Source: Okeania sp. SIO3I5 (GTDB taxonomy: Bacteria; Cyanobacteriota; Cyanobacteriia; Cyanobacteriales; Microcoleaceae). From it: a stretch of 39,490 bases of DNA. The notes beneath the pieces are model-generated. The model did not search any database. It was not told the origin of the DNA and worked only from the letters and a program-made list of their open reading frames with translations. Location: positions 1 through 39,490 of the forward strand of contig NZ_JAAHHT010000070.1 in assembly GCF_010672085.1 (NCBI RefSeq), given 5' to 3'. Position 1 is the first letter of the stretch. Each line of letters starts with the position of its first letter. Positions 1 through 8,633 of the stretch are shown here, piece by piece. The translations under genes were made by a program, and so were the position numbers.

Positions 1-127
1 TTATTCATTCAATGCGCTATGCTTAACCGCATGATACAGAATGGTAAACCCGAAAGTTATCAAGTAGACATTTAGCCTCCCCTCTTGTGGGAGTAATTTG
101 CGATCGCCACTTTCATGCAACAAAGCC
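1..127 (+). mobile_element. 3' end remnant of an IS5-family-like transposase gene plus right terminal repeat
   Basis: The plus strand reads the last residues of a transposase, ending CAMLNRMIQNGKPESYQVDI and a TAG stop at 73-75, followed by a non-coding tail that stops in GCAACAAAGCC at 117-127. A GGCTTTGTTGCA-type end and a C-terminus of the form LNRM..GKPESY resemble the IS903/IS1031 side of the IS5 family; that family call is from memory, not from a search. The gene's 5' part lies outside the window, so it cannot be said whether the copy was complete. Confidence 0.5.
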
Positions 128-150
128 ATTATGAATTATGAATTATGAAG

Positions 151-365
151 AGCTTTGTTGCACGTGGAATTGTTTATACAATGTGCCATGCTTAACCGTA
201 TGATTCAAATAGGTAAACCCAAGAGCTACAAAGTTGAAATCTAGTTCACTCTACTCAGGGAAGTTGTCGCGTTTCAGCTGTCGCCGACATCGAAAGCGGA
301 GCATTCCGTCAGGAAAAGACAGAGCAAGTGCGGCAGCTATATCGCTACTTTCATGCAACAAAGCC
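151..365 (+). mobile_element. Internally deleted IS5-like element (MITE-sized, about 215 bp)
   Basis: The left end GCTTTGTTGCA (152-162) and the right end TGCAACAAAGC (354-364) are inverted copies. Between them lies only the last roughly 23 codons of the same transposase C-terminus seen at 1-75 (LNRMIQIGKPKSYKVEI, stop at 241-243). The left terminus is therefore joined almost directly to the 3' end of the gene, which is the structure of a MITE formed by internal deletion. It probably moves only if a full transposase is supplied in trans. Its right end lies inside the minus-strand gene at 251-742. No clear target duplication was found. Confidence 0.5.
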
Positions 366-742
366 GAGTTGTCCCACAAATTGAGGACAAAATCAAAGCT
401 GCCATTAGTTTCTTGCGAACCGCAATAAAACAACCAGGAGACTTTATAAGTACAGGAGACTTTATAAGTAGATGGAGCAAATGTTTGATATTGATGAAAA
501 ATTAATCTATGATCATCAGCATGATTTGCAGGTAAAAACAGCCCTTTTTCATCAATAGACCAACCAGAATTACTGAATAACTCTTCATCTTCAGGCAATT
601 GATAATTATTAGTCGAAGAACAACGACCAAAATAACTATCATCCTTGTCAGGAGTAAATTCTATTTCCTCTAATAATATTTTCGGCTTTTGTGAAGATGC
701 GAGAATTCCTCTCGCATCAATATCAATATAATTAAACTTCAT
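251..742 (-). CDS. Hypothetical protein with an IS-derived C-terminus (truncated gene)
   Basis: A 163-residue ORF that I do not recognise. Residues 1 to about 126 look like native acidic protein, rich in D, E, N and aromatic residues. From about residue 127 the reading frame runs into the right end of the small IS-derived element at 151-365, so the last 37 residues are translated transposon. The native C-terminus is lost. An 18-bp duplication at about 434-471 repeats the residues around YKVSCTYKVS. Its ATG overlaps the stop of the upstream gene by four bases (ATGA, 739-742), which suggests translational coupling in a four-gene minus-strand set. Small acidic proteins in such clusters are sometimes toxin-immunity proteins, but nothing here proves that. 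Confidence 0.5.
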   Translation of the reverse strand: MKFNYIDIDARGILASSQKPKILLEEIEFTPDKDDSYFGRCSSTNNYQLPEDEELFSNSGWSIDEKGLFLPANHADDHRLIFHQYQTFAPSTYKVSCTYKVSWLFYCGSQETNGSFDFVLNLWDNSALLHESSDIAAALALSFPDGMLRFRCRRQLKRDNFPE

Positions 743-1086
743 AATATAGCAATAATTCTTTTAACCGCCTCTGGATGCAGCACACCAAACCGATCAACAA
801 AATCGAATTTAGACTTCAGGAACAACTCAACATCAAGCATAGAGAATTGCTTAACTTTTTCGTAAATCGGAGGCATTCTCAACCTACTACACTTAATCTT
901 CTCATGCCAGAGAATTGTTATAGGCACAAGCTTAATCCTCTCATCTAAACCGACAAAAAAATCAAGATACTCAAGATATTTATCCACAAGCATACTAATC
1001 TCATCATCAGATAAATTTTGATACTTTGCTTTATTAAAAAAACCCCTTTCTTTTTGAGAAAATTCCAGGAAATTATACTCAGACAA
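739..1086 (-). CDS. Hypothetical protein, 115 aa
   Basis: An unrecognised soluble protein with no signal peptide or membrane segment. It has a charged helical N-terminal half followed by a segment around residues 58-85 containing TILWHEKIKCSRLRMPPIY. It overlaps the following gene by four bases (ATGA) and lies 12 bases after the 66-aa ORF at 1099-1299, so the set was probably one transcript. Unlike its neighbours on both sides it shows no sign of element insertion and may be the only full-length member of the cluster. No function can be assigned. Confidence 0.5.
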   Translation of the reverse strand: MSEYNFLEFSQKERGFFNKAKYQNLSDDEISMLVDKYLEYLDFFVGLDERIKLVPITILWHEKIKCSRLRMPPIYEKVKQFSMLDVELFLKSKFDFVDRFGVLHPEAVKRIIAIL

Positions 1087-1098
1087 AGCAGCTATTTC

Positions 1099-1299
1099 CT
1101 AAACCTTTTCGCATCCCATAAAAGGATGACAACAACTGAAATAAATCCTCTCAAAATCCCCCAATATTACTTGCTCAAACTTCCTCTTTAATTCTACATC
1201 CCAAATCGGCCACCCATTGCAACCCCAACTCATTATAGTAGAAGTTTCTATCAACTTTTCATGCCTGGCGTGACAATCTCCAATAAAAGATAACTTCAT
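1099..1299 (-). CDS. Hypothetical small protein, 66 aa, possibly a fragment
   Basis: A short minus-strand ORF starting with ATG one base after the TGA of the ORF at 1301-1492. The protein starts MKLSFIGDCHARHEKL and is rich in C, W and H; it has no motif I can name. Its tight spacing with both neighbours supports an operon. It may be an intact small gene or the C-terminal part of a larger protein separated from the 1301-1492 ORF by a frameshift. Confidence 0.35.
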   Translation of the reverse strand: MKLSFIGDCHARHEKLIETSTIMSWGCNGWPIWDVELKRKFEQVILGDFERIYFSCCHPFMGCEKV

Positions 1300-1300
1300 A

Positions 1301-1492
1301 TCAAAACCCTAGAATATTAAAGACTTGATTAACTCGATCATAATTAAAAACAGCACTGCGATATTCCCCAATATCCAGTCTTACTCTGAAAAAATAATAC
1401 TTAGTCAACAAACTTGGACGTAAAATAATTTTGTCGTCAAACTCCTGCTGACTAGCTAAATTCTTAAATTTACAGGACTTACGCAAATACAC
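1301..1492 (-). pseudogene. Hypothetical ORF with 5' end replaced by a repeat element
   Basis: The 63-residue ORF begins with residues MYLRKSC, which are the translation of a half copy of the CAGGACTTACGC repeat family (1473-1500) read on the minus strand. The part that looks native starts at about KFKNLASQQEFDDK. The original start codon and promoter have probably been lost, so expression of the whole small cluster downstream (1099-1299, 739-1086, 251-742) is doubtful. No family was recognised. Confidence 0.4.
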
Positions 1493-1500
1493 TATATATA
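1473..1500. repeat. Half copy of the CAGGACTTACGC element family
   Basis: Only the left terminus CAGGACTTACGCAAAT is present. The matching right terminus seen in the other copies is absent, so this is a truncated or rearranged copy. Confidence 0.55.
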
Positions 1501-1515
1501 GCGTATGTCAAAGAA

Positions 1516-1549
1516 AGCGATATAGCTGCCGCTAGGCTCCGCCAACGCT
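1516..1549. repeat. Left member of a 33-nt inverted repeat pair flanking transposase debris
   Basis: The segment beginning AGCGATATAGCTGCCGCTAG is repeated in inverse orientation, essentially identically, at 2870-2902. The pair flanks the broken transposase at about 1650-2698. A 16-bp part of it also occurs inside the IS-derived element near 332-347, so this is a dispersed repeat and not necessarily the terminus of that transposon. Confidence 0.6.
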
Positions 1550-1649
1550 ACAATTTTTTTAAGCTATCGCCTCAAGATTTTTGCCATTCATTCAACAGTA
1601 AAAAAAAATACCTAGAAAATCATGCGGAGCTCTGAATTTTATTGTGGGC

Positions 1650-2698
1650 TTTTCCAGCTCTTGTATCAGATAATCTGAGAGTAATTCATGCTTAACTTGG
1701 GTTTATAGTTTTTCCTATTTTTACTGCAAAGCATGCATCAAAAAATTCCAGACTAATATAGCACAGGCTATATGATTTTTCTGAATTTTTCTGAGACGAC
1801 ATTGACAGAATTCGTGTGCCTTTAATTGTTTGATTCTGGCGTGAAATTCTTCAATTTTCCACCTGGTTTGAGATTCAAACTCTACTGCATCTACTGAATC
1901 TTGACATCAATCATTAGTTGCAATACCCAACTGTCCTATTGGTAGAAATAGTTGCCCTTGTGGAGCTTGACTGTCTTGAGTGCGTCTTAAATTCTGAGGA
2001 GACCTCAGAATTACGCACTCGCTTTTTTATCTCGCAGGAATTCCTTTAATTTTAATTATTTTACCTGATATTTTTTCTGACTCATCCCAACTTAACTCTC
2101 CTAGATTTTTATACTTTTCACTTGCGACCAGTATCATCTACGTGCGCGATTTATTTTTAAGGGACAGTAATAAATTTTTGACCTATTATCTATCAATCCC
2201 ATTAACCTTTGTGTTGCATACATGCCTATCCATTAACACAGTCTTAAATGGTAACTTTTTCTTATTTACCACAGATAAAATCATTTCTTCTACATGATCT
2301 CCGCATGGTTTTTTTATCAGTATCTGGATCATAGATTCGATAATCTATAAGCCAAAATTGTTCGATTTTTGGGTTAAAATATATACAATTTACTATTCCT
2401 ATGCCACGTTGGCGCAGCCTTCCGTAAGCAAACTACTTGATGCTCATTACCACGCTCTCTGTCGCCGAACCAAGTCAATTTTATTACTATGCTTCTTGTT
2501 AAGAACTGTATCATCAAAAATTAAATAACCCTCTGTATTAGTGACTATTTCTTTTTTAACATTTTTCCATAAATCCTGGTCATCAAAGTTTTCGATTTTT
2601 AAATAACGATTTATCTTGTCATGGCTAACATTTTCTAGGTGGTTTGAATTGAGCAAGTGATAGTATAATTTGTATGAGAGTTGAGTAGATACTGACAA
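1650..2698 (-). pseudogene. Degraded DDE transposase, IS4/IS701-like cyanobacterial type
   Basis: The 5' part is an ORF at 2447-2698 ending in the motif IFDDTVLNKKHSNKIDLVRR. Read on, the minus strand gives further conserved pieces in changing frames: GIGIVNCIYFNPKIEQFW, then VEEMILSVVNKKKLPFKTVL, and finally WKIEEFHARIKQLKAHEF followed by IQKNHIACAILVWNFL near 1730-1890. The order DDTVLDK..HRELKQ..CQCR..RNHIAC is that of a common cyanobacterial transposase. Several frameshifts and stops separate the pieces, so the gene is dead. I infer the exact IS family from memory. Confidence 0.75.
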
Positions 2699-2869
2699 TA
2701 ATCAATATAGTTAAAATTCATATTGTTAGCTCAAATTAACAATAATATTATTCTACAATAATCAGGGTATTTTCGCAAAAATTATTTACAATTAACCATA
2801 TATTTATAGAACTCAAATTAATTATACGAAAGTATCTTTGTAAAAGCTTATAATAATTTTGTTGTTGAG

Positions 2870-2902
2870 GCGTTGGCGGAGCCTAGCGGCAGCTATATCG
2901 CT
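2870..2902. repeat. Right member of the 33-nt inverted repeat pair
   Basis: Reverse complement of 1516-1548. Together they bracket about 1.3 kb containing the dead transposase. Confidence 0.6.
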
Positions 2903-3035
2903 TACTATTGGCTGTGTCGCGACGGTAAAAACTTGCCAGTAGTGGAATTAGGCAAATAAATATTTAGAGTAAGAGCGATCGCTTTCTGGTTTTGAGCGAT
3001 CGCTTTCTTATTTTCATCATCAGCATTTAACTACC

Positions 3036-3090
3036 GCCAGTGTTCTAGGTGGCCTTCTCCCCTTAGAACACTGGCAAATATTTTTGGGAT
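3036..3090 (+). terminator. Rho-independent terminator-like hairpin
   Basis: A 12-bp perfect stem, GCCAGTGTTCTA (3036-3047) and TAGAACACTGGC (3064-3075), with a 16-nt loop is followed by T-rich sequence including a run of about ten T at 3090. The gene it served is not visible. Confidence 0.6.
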
Positions 3091-3921
3091 TTTTTTTTTG
3101 ACTTCATTAATAGTGGGCCTATTTAAGCAGGTCCGCTATTGGCATTAGGAAATTGTTTTTCTGTTTCTCAGGAACAAGGAGAATGATAGGTTTTACGGGT
3201 GCGTGACGGCTATAACCATTGCCCATGATGGATTTTATAGGTATGTAGGGTTTTTAAATTTATAAAAATAGAAATAAATCAAAGAGGAGAAAAAAATATT
3301 TAAGAAAAATATATATTAAAGATGTAGGTGCGACTCGTTGGTCACTAAACTAGGAAACTAGGTATAAATGGCCGTTCCAAGTCAATACATGAGGACAACC
3401 TCGACTTGTGAATAACTCTTATGTCCTTAGTGGTGAAATTCCACTCGCCTTGTTGTTGGGTTGACAGCATAGGCCACGGAGTAGAGACTGAACATCAATC
3501 TCCGAAGCTGGTCTAAATGGGGTCAAAGCTTTAACTACCAAATAAGTGAGACTTCTAGCAAAGGCTGACAAGTGGACGAACAGGAAGGTAATAAAACTCT
3601 CGTAATTAATAGCCACTTCAAAGGTAGCTATGGAGTGTAGGACGAAGGTCAGGGGGTCAATGGATAGCTTTTTCTATATGAGGTTATCAACAACCATACT
3701 GAACCCTCCGGGAGATTTTACCCCACTAAATCAGCCGTAATAAAGGTATAAGGGAACGAGGAAACCTCTCTAAGGCACCTAAGCATATAGGTCGATAACT
3801 TAGGAAGCCATTCAAGGTCAATCTACACAAAAGTTGTAGGTCTTAGAGAGAGTAGGATTGGGTAAAAAGCTATCAAGCTGACGTACCCACTGTTAGACGT
3901 AATGTAAGGTAATCAATAGCG

Positions 3922-5687
3922 ATGAATAAGGCTAAAACACTAAAAAGAAGATTGGGTAATCCAAAGCCCTTTTTAAGCGTGGCATGGGATACAGACGATA
4001 TACCGAATCAAGTTAGTATCAATCCTAATCTCAAATGGAAGGATATTAATTGGAAGAGGGTTGAGAAGAATGTATTTAAGTTGCCGGCATTTAATTTACA
4101 AAGCATCCAGCCGTGGCAAAATCCGCAAGATGCGTAAATACTCTCATACTTCTGACCAAAAGTTATTACGCCTTGTTGCTAGCTGTTAGGCGCGTGACCC
4201 AAGATAACCAAGGCAAGAAAACTGCTGGTGTGGACGGAATTAAAAACCTTCCCCCTATGCACAGACTCAACCTGGTTGATTTATTAAACACGCGATATCT
4301 CAAAGCAAGCCCGACCCGTAGAGTCTGGATACCAAAACCAGGAAGGGATGAAAAGAGACCTCTTGGAATCCCTACAATGTAGGACCGTGCATTGCAAGCT
4401 CTGGTGAAGTTGGGTATGGAGCCAGAGTGGGAGGCAAGATTTGAACCTAATAGCTATGGTTTTAGGCCAGGACGGTCAACACATGATGCCATTAGTGCCA
4501 TCTTTGGAAGCATTAATCAAAAGCCCAAATATGTATTAGATGCTGACATATCCAAATGTTTTGACCGAATTAACCATGATGCACTGTTGAGAAAAATAGG
4601 TCAATCCCCCTATCGACGATTAGTCAAACAATGGCTAAAGTCCGGGGTTCTCGACAATAAACAATTCTCAAACACTGTGGAAGGTACGCCACAGTCCGGG
4701 GTGATATCACCTCTACTAGCAAACATCGCCCTACACGGTATGGAAGAAAGACTAAAAGAGTTTGCCGGAACCATAGACCTTAAAAATACAAAAGGCCAGC
4801 AGAGAAGTTGGCAAACGAAGTGTCAAAGTCTTTCCCTAATACGCTATGCTGACGACTTCGTTATCCTACACGAAGATATCAAAGTAGTGTTACAAGCTAA
4901 AACCGTAATAAAGGAATGGTTAAGCCAGATAGGATTAGAACTAAAACCAGAAAAAACCAAAATTGCCCACACCTTGGAGGAATATGAAGGAAATCAACCC
5001 GGATTTGACTTCTTAGGATTCACAATCAGGCAATGGAGGGTTAAGTCAACCAAACAAGGATTTAAAACACTGATTAAACCATCCTCCAAGAGTATTAAAA
5101 CTCATTATCGAAAATTGGCGGATATATTCGACTCTAATAAAACCGTCTCGACAAAGGCTCTAATAGCTAAATTAAACCCGGTAATCAGAGGATGGGCTAA
5201 TTACTTTTCCACCGTAGTCAGTAAAAAGATATTCAGCAAAATGGATATGCTTCTATGGAAAAGACTAGGTCGATGGGTGAGTAGAAGGCATCCAAACAAG
5301 TCAGCAGCCTGGGTAAAGAAAAAGTATTTCCCCGATGTTAAAGATACCAGGAATTGGTTACTTAACGACGGCGAATATATACTAAACTTACACGCAGATG
5401 TTCCTATTATACGGCATATCAAAGTGAAAGGTAATAAATCCCCATTAGACGGCGATTGGACTTATTGGAGCAATAGAATCGGAAAATATCCAGGCGTAAG
5501 GAAGGAAGTCACAACGCTGTTAAAACGGCAAAAGAATAAATGCGCATTTTGTGGGCTAACCTTTAGTCCATCTGACCTTATGGAAGTAGACCATATAAAA
5601 CCAAGGTCTAAAGGTGGTGACAACACTTATCAGAATAAACAACTGTTGCACCGACATTGCCACGACCGTAAAACTGCCTTTCAATAA
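3922..5687 (+). pseudogene. ltrA: Group II intron reverse transcriptase/maturase with HNH domain, disrupted
   Basis: An RT-maturase-HNH protein of LtrA type in three pieces. The N-terminal piece (3922-4137) loses frame at about 4093. The continuation KASSRGKIRKMRKY lies in a second frame, then shifts again near 4150 to the frame giving KSYYALLLAVRRVTQDN. That frame meets an amber codon at 4380-4382, where homologues have lysine (GIPTM then stop then DRALQAL). The rest is intact: FEPNSYGFRPGRS, the catalytic YADD at 4845-4856, a thumb/maturase region, and an HNH motif with CAFC, VDHIKPRSKGGDN and HRHC at the C-terminus (5539-5684). An intact protein would be about 590 aa. It should not make active maturase from this copy; splicing could depend on another copy in trans. 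Confidence 0.88.
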
Positions 5688-5802
5688 TGAATAATGAACA
5701 ATTAATAATGAACAATTAATTTGTTTTTAATTATTAATTATTAATTATTAATTATTAATTAAGGCAAGGATGTACCCATGTGATTTGGGACGTTTAAGAG
5801 AG

Positions 5803-5878
5803 GAGCCGTGATGAGGTGAAAGTCTCACGTCCGGTTCTGAAGACGAGTCGGTTTGGTAACAAACTGGCTTAGTTTAAC
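5803..5878 (+). ncRNA. Group II intron domains V and VI
   Basis: Domain V starts GAGCCGTGATGAGGTGAAAG and closes with CGGTTC; the catalytic-triad hairpin with its GAAA tetraloop is present. One extra base and a mismatch lie just above the basal stem compared with the usual sequence. Domain VI follows, GTTTG closing with CAAAC, with a candidate branch-point adenosine at 5871, eight bases from the 3' end. Confidence 0.75.
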
Positions 5879-6089
5879 AGTCACCCGTCATATCCGTCAA
5901 ATCCATCATAGAGAAAGGTTTAAGCCTTTGCAGACCCTTGAAACCCATAATTCTCGTTGCCACGAATCATGGCCATAATATTTCTTTCCCTACATGGCAA
6001 AAACATGACAAAAAACATGACAAGATTAAAAATAGACAGCTCCGAGAAAAACAGGATCAGGCCAATCAACCCTAAACCTTTACAAATAG

Positions 6090-6173
6090 TGGGGGTGGTG
6101 GGACTTGAACCCACACGACTGTTAAGGTCAACGGATTTTAAGTCCGTAGCGTCTACCATTCCGCCACACCCCC
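6090..6173 (-). tRNA. trnL: tRNA-Leu (anticodon UAA), intronless
   Basis: The acceptor stem is GGGGGTG paired with CACCCCC, with discriminator A. The anticodon stem ACGGA/TCCGT holds the loop CTTAAAA, giving anticodon TAA. There is a long variable arm, as expected for a class II tRNA, and a T arm GTGGG-TTCAAGT-CCCAC. Length is 84 nt and CCA is not encoded. Many cyanobacteria carry a group I intron in this anticodon loop; here the loop is continuous. Confidence 0.93.
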
Positions 6174-6840
6174 ATATATTGAGATGATTCGATAAGTATT
6201 AAAAACTCATTATTTTATTTAATCACAATGTTCTAAGTTTTGGCAAGTATTTTTTAGAGAAATTGAAATAAAAAAATTATTAAGGATTTTGGCCAAGGAA
6301 ATTAATTTTTTTGTGAAGCACCAGAATTTAGTAATTTGGGCCAAATGTTTAATATGGAATCTGGTTATGTAGTATATGTTGATAATTCTATAATTTACTC
6401 TAATTCTCAAATCTGTCCATCTCTTTTCGATTTGCTCCAAGAGATTGCTGGTCAACAAAATATAAATATTAAGGCTTAAGCTGATGGGATGAATTTATAT
6501 TTATGGCTAATAGCAAAAGTCCTCAGTTTTTGAGAAGTGAAGTAGCTGTATTTTAGTCAATATTTTAAGAGGATTGTTTTGTGGGTAAAATTTTTGCCTA
6601 GCACTAAATATTTAGGTTAGGAAATTGATAAACGCTGTTGCTAGGCAACATGAAATACTCTGGATGTTTGTTGGAAAAACTCTCTTAGAGACTACTTTCT
6701 CTGAAATAGGCTGAGGGGAAATCTCTAAAAATTTCTTGGCAGGACAAAATATGGAATAATCTGCAGGTTAGCTGGAAAAACAGTCGTTCAGATAATAGTA
6801 TGTTAAACAGAATACGATTAACTACTGTAATTTCTCAATC
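6174..6840. other. Intergenic region between tRNA-Leu and ndhL
   Basis: AT-rich DNA. The promoter of ndhL is expected in the last 200 bases, but I could not pick a convincing -35/-10 pair. A 44-residue ORF at 6345-6479 is listed separately with low confidence. Confidence 0.4.
6345..6479 (+). CDS. Possible small protein or gene fragment, 44 aa
   Basis: This short plus-strand ORF reads MFNMESGYVVYVDNS at the start and PSLFDLLQEIAGQQ near the end. The composition looks protein-like, but no ribosome binding site is evident. The frame is open a little further upstream, to a stop near 6305. It may be the 3' end of a decayed gene. No family was recognised. Confidence 0.22.
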   Translation: MFNMESGYVVYVDNSIIYSNSQICPSLFDLLQEIAGQQNINIKA

Positions 6841-6846
6841 TTGTTT

Positions 6847-7083
6847 ATGAACTTGGACCTAGACACGAATCTATTAATCTTAATTATTTATGCATCTCTG
6901 GCCGGAGCCTATTTTCTAGTAATGCCAGCTATAGTTTATGCCTATCTCAAGACCCGTTGGTATGTTGCTAGTTCTATTGAACGGGTTTTCATGTACTTCT
7001 TGATGTTCTTGTTCTTCCCTGGTATGTTGGTTTTATCCCCATTTTTAAATTTTCGCCCTAAACGGCGACAGATTGAAGGTTAA
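6847..7083 (+). CDS. ndhL: NAD(P)H-quinone oxidoreductase subunit L (NdhL)
   Basis: A small membrane subunit of the cyanobacterial NDH-1 complex in the thylakoid membrane, which carries cyclic and respiratory electron flow and is linked to CO2 uptake (older name IctA). The 78-residue product has two hydrophobic segments (about 7-29 and 44-63) and the family sequence [16 protein letters not shown] then [22 protein letters not shown] at 6847 gives the usual length; a TTG two codons upstream (6841) is also in frame but less likely. Its stop overlaps the next gene's ATG by one base (TAATG), so the two are translationally coupled. The order ndhL, DUF3007, trpA is common in cyanobacteria. Confidence 0.93.
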   Translation: MNLDLDTNLLILIIYASLAGAYFLVMPAIVYAYLKTRWYVASSIERVFMYFLMFLFFPGMLVLSPFLNFRPKRRQIEG

Positions 7084-7433
7084 TGCGACGAATTGATGCT
7101 ATTGGAATAAGTCTCGGTATTTTTGCTGCTGGTGGTCTCCTCTACTTTGTTTTACAAATAGTAGGAATAAATAGTACCAACGCTGGTATTTGGACACAAG
7201 CAATTTTGGTCGGTGGCTTATTTGTTTGGCTACTGACCTATTTATTCAGGGTTACTAATAGTGATATGACCTATAATCAACAGTTGAAAGATTATGAAGA
7301 GGCAGTGCTGCAAAAGCGTCTGGAAGAAATGAGTCCAGAAGAGTTGGCTCAATTACAGGCTGAGGTTGAACGAGAAAAGGCAGATACAGCGCTACGCGCA
7401 AGGCAGAAGTCAAAAGGCAAAAGTCAAGAATAA
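7083..7433 (+). CDS. DUF3007 family membrane protein
   Basis: A 116-residue protein with two predicted membrane helices (about 8-27 and 37-57), followed by a charged, probably coiled-coil C-terminal tail from about residue 70, rich in E, K, R and Q (EEMSPEELAQLQAEVEREKA). This fits the DUF3007 family of cyanobacteria and plastids, whose function is unknown. The one-base overlap with ndhL suggests co-expression, and a link to NDH-1 or thylakoid function is a reasonable but unproven inference. The last residues (RARQKSKGKSQE) are low-complexity. Confidence 0.82.
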   Translation: MRRIDAIGISLGIFAAGGLLYFVLQIVGINSTNAGIWTQAILVGGLFVWLLTYLFRVTNSDMTYNQQLKDYEEAVLQKRLEEMSPEELAQLQAEVEREKADTALRARQKSKGKSQE

Positions 7434-7464
7434 TCTATGGCTGACGCAAGAAAATTTAGAAATG

Positions 7465-7605
7465 TCCTAAGCTTTGCTTCGATTGCTATATCTAAATACT
7501 GCCAGAAACCGGGTTGGTTTTAAATACCCCACTGTATAACATCTACTTCCCACAAACCCGGTTTCTTATAATACTCCGAAGCTAGCGGATTTGATATGAC
7601 TTGGT
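7465..7605. repeat. Dispersed repeat fragments between the DUF3007 gene and trpA
   Basis: This stretch contains the right half of a TA-type element (AATGTCCTAAGCTTTGCTTC ...GCTATA), an inverted pair AGAAACCGGGTT (7503) and AACCCGGTTTCT (7555), and one end of the ATATCAAATCCG family (GCGGATTTGATAT, about 7585). Such debris separates trpA from the two upstream genes, so trpA may have its own promoter. Confidence 0.5.
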
Positions 7606-7635
7606 TATCTATCCAATTTATTAAAAAAATTAAAA

Positions 7636-8439
7636 ATGATTTCAGTTTCTCATTGTTTTGAATCTCTACGCAATTCAGAAAATGGTCCCCAGTGTGCTTT
7701 GATTCCCTTCATTACGGCAGGTGACCCAGATTTGGAAACTACGGCGAAGGCTTTGGAAATATTGGATAAAAATGGGGCCGATCTGATTGAGTTGGGGGTG
7801 CCTTATTCCGATCCTTTGGCTGATGGCCCGGTAATTCAGGCTGCTGCGACTCGTTCTTTGAACCGAGGAACTACTTTAGAGTCGGTGTTGGAGGTAGTGC
7901 AGACGGTTAGTCCGAAGTTGCGATCGCCAATAATTCTATTTACTTATTACAATCCGATTTTATATCGAGGGGTGGAGAGTTTTCTGAAAAAAATTTATGA
8001 TGTGGGTGCTAGGGGTTTGGTTGTGCCAGACTTGCCGTTGGAGGAGGCGGATGTTGTATTGAAACCAGCAAGAGATATTGGGATCGAGTTGACTTTATTA
8101 GTAGCTCCTACTAGTCCAAAAGAGAGAATAGAGGCGATCGCTCGTCAGTCTGAAGGGTTTATTTATCTGGTGAGTGTGACTGGGGTGACGGGAATGCGTA
8201 CTCAAGTACAGACGCGGGTACAAGATTTGTTGGCACAAATGCGGGGGGTGACTGATAAACCTATTGGTGTGGGTTTTGGTATTTCTCAACCGGAACACGC
8301 TTTGCAAGTCAAAAAGTGGGGAAGTGATGCGGTTATTGTTGGTAGTGCGGTAGTGAAGCGGTTAGCTGAGGGAACACCCGATGAAGGGTTGGAAGCGATC
8401 GGGGAGTTTTGTCGGAGTTTGAAGGCGGTTATTAGTTGA
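7636..8439 (+). CDS. trpA: Tryptophan synthase alpha subunit
   Basis: This enzyme cleaves indole-3-glycerol phosphate to indole and glyceraldehyde 3-phosphate; indole is channelled to TrpB, the last step of tryptophan synthesis in the cytoplasm. The 267-residue TIM-barrel protein has full family length. PFITAGDPD lies at 24-32, and [15 protein letters not shown] holds catalytic Glu52 and Asp63 (Glu49 and Asp60 in the Salmonella enzyme). The phosphate-binding glycines appear in VGFGIS and VIVGSAVV near the C-terminus. ATG at 7636 is preceded by A-rich sequence without a Shine-Dalgarno match. A strong hairpin follows the stop codon. Confidence 0.97.
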   Translation: MISVSHCFESLRNSENGPQCALIPFITAGDPDLETTAKALEILDKNGADLIELGVPYSDPLADGPVIQAAATRSLNRGTTLESVLEVVQTVSPKLRSPIILFTYYNPILYRGVESFLKKIYDVGARGLVVPDLPLEEADVVLKPARDIGIELTLLVAPTSPKERIEAIARQSEGFIYLVSVTGVTGMRTQVQTRVQDLLAQMRGVTDKPIGVGFGISQPEHALQVKKWGSDAVIVGSAVVKRLAEGTPDEGLEAIGEFCRSLKAVIS

Positions 8440-8445
8440 ATTTGA

Positions 8446-8468
8446 AGGGGTTTGGTCTCCAAACCCCT
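8446..8468. terminator. Hairpin after trpA, possible terminator/dispersed repeat
   Basis: A 10-bp perfect stem AGGGGTTTGG-TCT-CCAAACCCCT lies seven bases after the trpA stop. There is no T run, and close relatives occur at about 10797-10826 and 35534-35591, so it is primarily a dispersed palindromic repeat that may also stop transcription or protect the mRNA end. Confidence 0.5.
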
Positions 8469-8633
8469 ACAGAAAACCAATTTCTATACCAATTCACTTT
8501 GAGGACGTCACAAATAGTTTCAAACTTTAAATTTCAAATAATTACCTGAAACTGTTGTGAGTGTCAAAGTTTTTAGCCGATCAAATCTCGCATTCTGAAT
8601 TTAGAATTCAGAATTCAGTGAAACGGTATAGAA

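Larger units (their letters stand above)
2699..3327. other. Non-coding stretch before the group II intron
   Basis: AT-rich DNA with the right copy of the 33-nt inverted repeat (2870-2902), two adjacent HIP1 sites near 2974-3007 and a strong hairpin at 3036-3075. A short open stretch before 2960 ends RDGKNLPVVELGK and a stop, possibly the tail of a lost gene. An imperfect inverted repeat, AATAGTGGGCCT against AGGTCCGCTATT, sits at about 3109-3140. No gene is supported. Confidence 0.5.
3328..5878 (+). mobile_element. Group II intron (chloroplast-like maturase class), probably immobile
   Basis: The 5' end GTGCGAC at 3328 fits the GUGYG consensus, and the 3' end has recognisable domains V and VI ending ...CTTAGTTTAAC at 5878 (AY end). 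The 2.55-kb unit carries about 590 bp of ribozyme before a maturase gene at 3922-5687. A TTAATTA-rich simple repeat at 5696-5760 has expanded in domain IV. The maturase has two frameshifts and a stop codon. Domain V is one base longer on its 5' side than the usual GAGCCG..CGGTTC hairpin. No coding exon is visible on either side, so it seems to sit in intergenic DNA. The end coordinates are inferred from consensus and could be off by a few bases. Confidence 0.85.

Noticed and set aside
3419-3616. Minus-strand ORF inside the group II intron 5' region
   Set aside because: It lies in the ribozyme part (domain I region) of the intron, which is structured RNA on the other strand.
5920-6187. ORFs covering the tRNA-Leu
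   Set aside because: Both strands' ORFs here (for example VGLEPTRLLRSTDFKSVAS) are translations of a tRNA gene, a well-known artefact.
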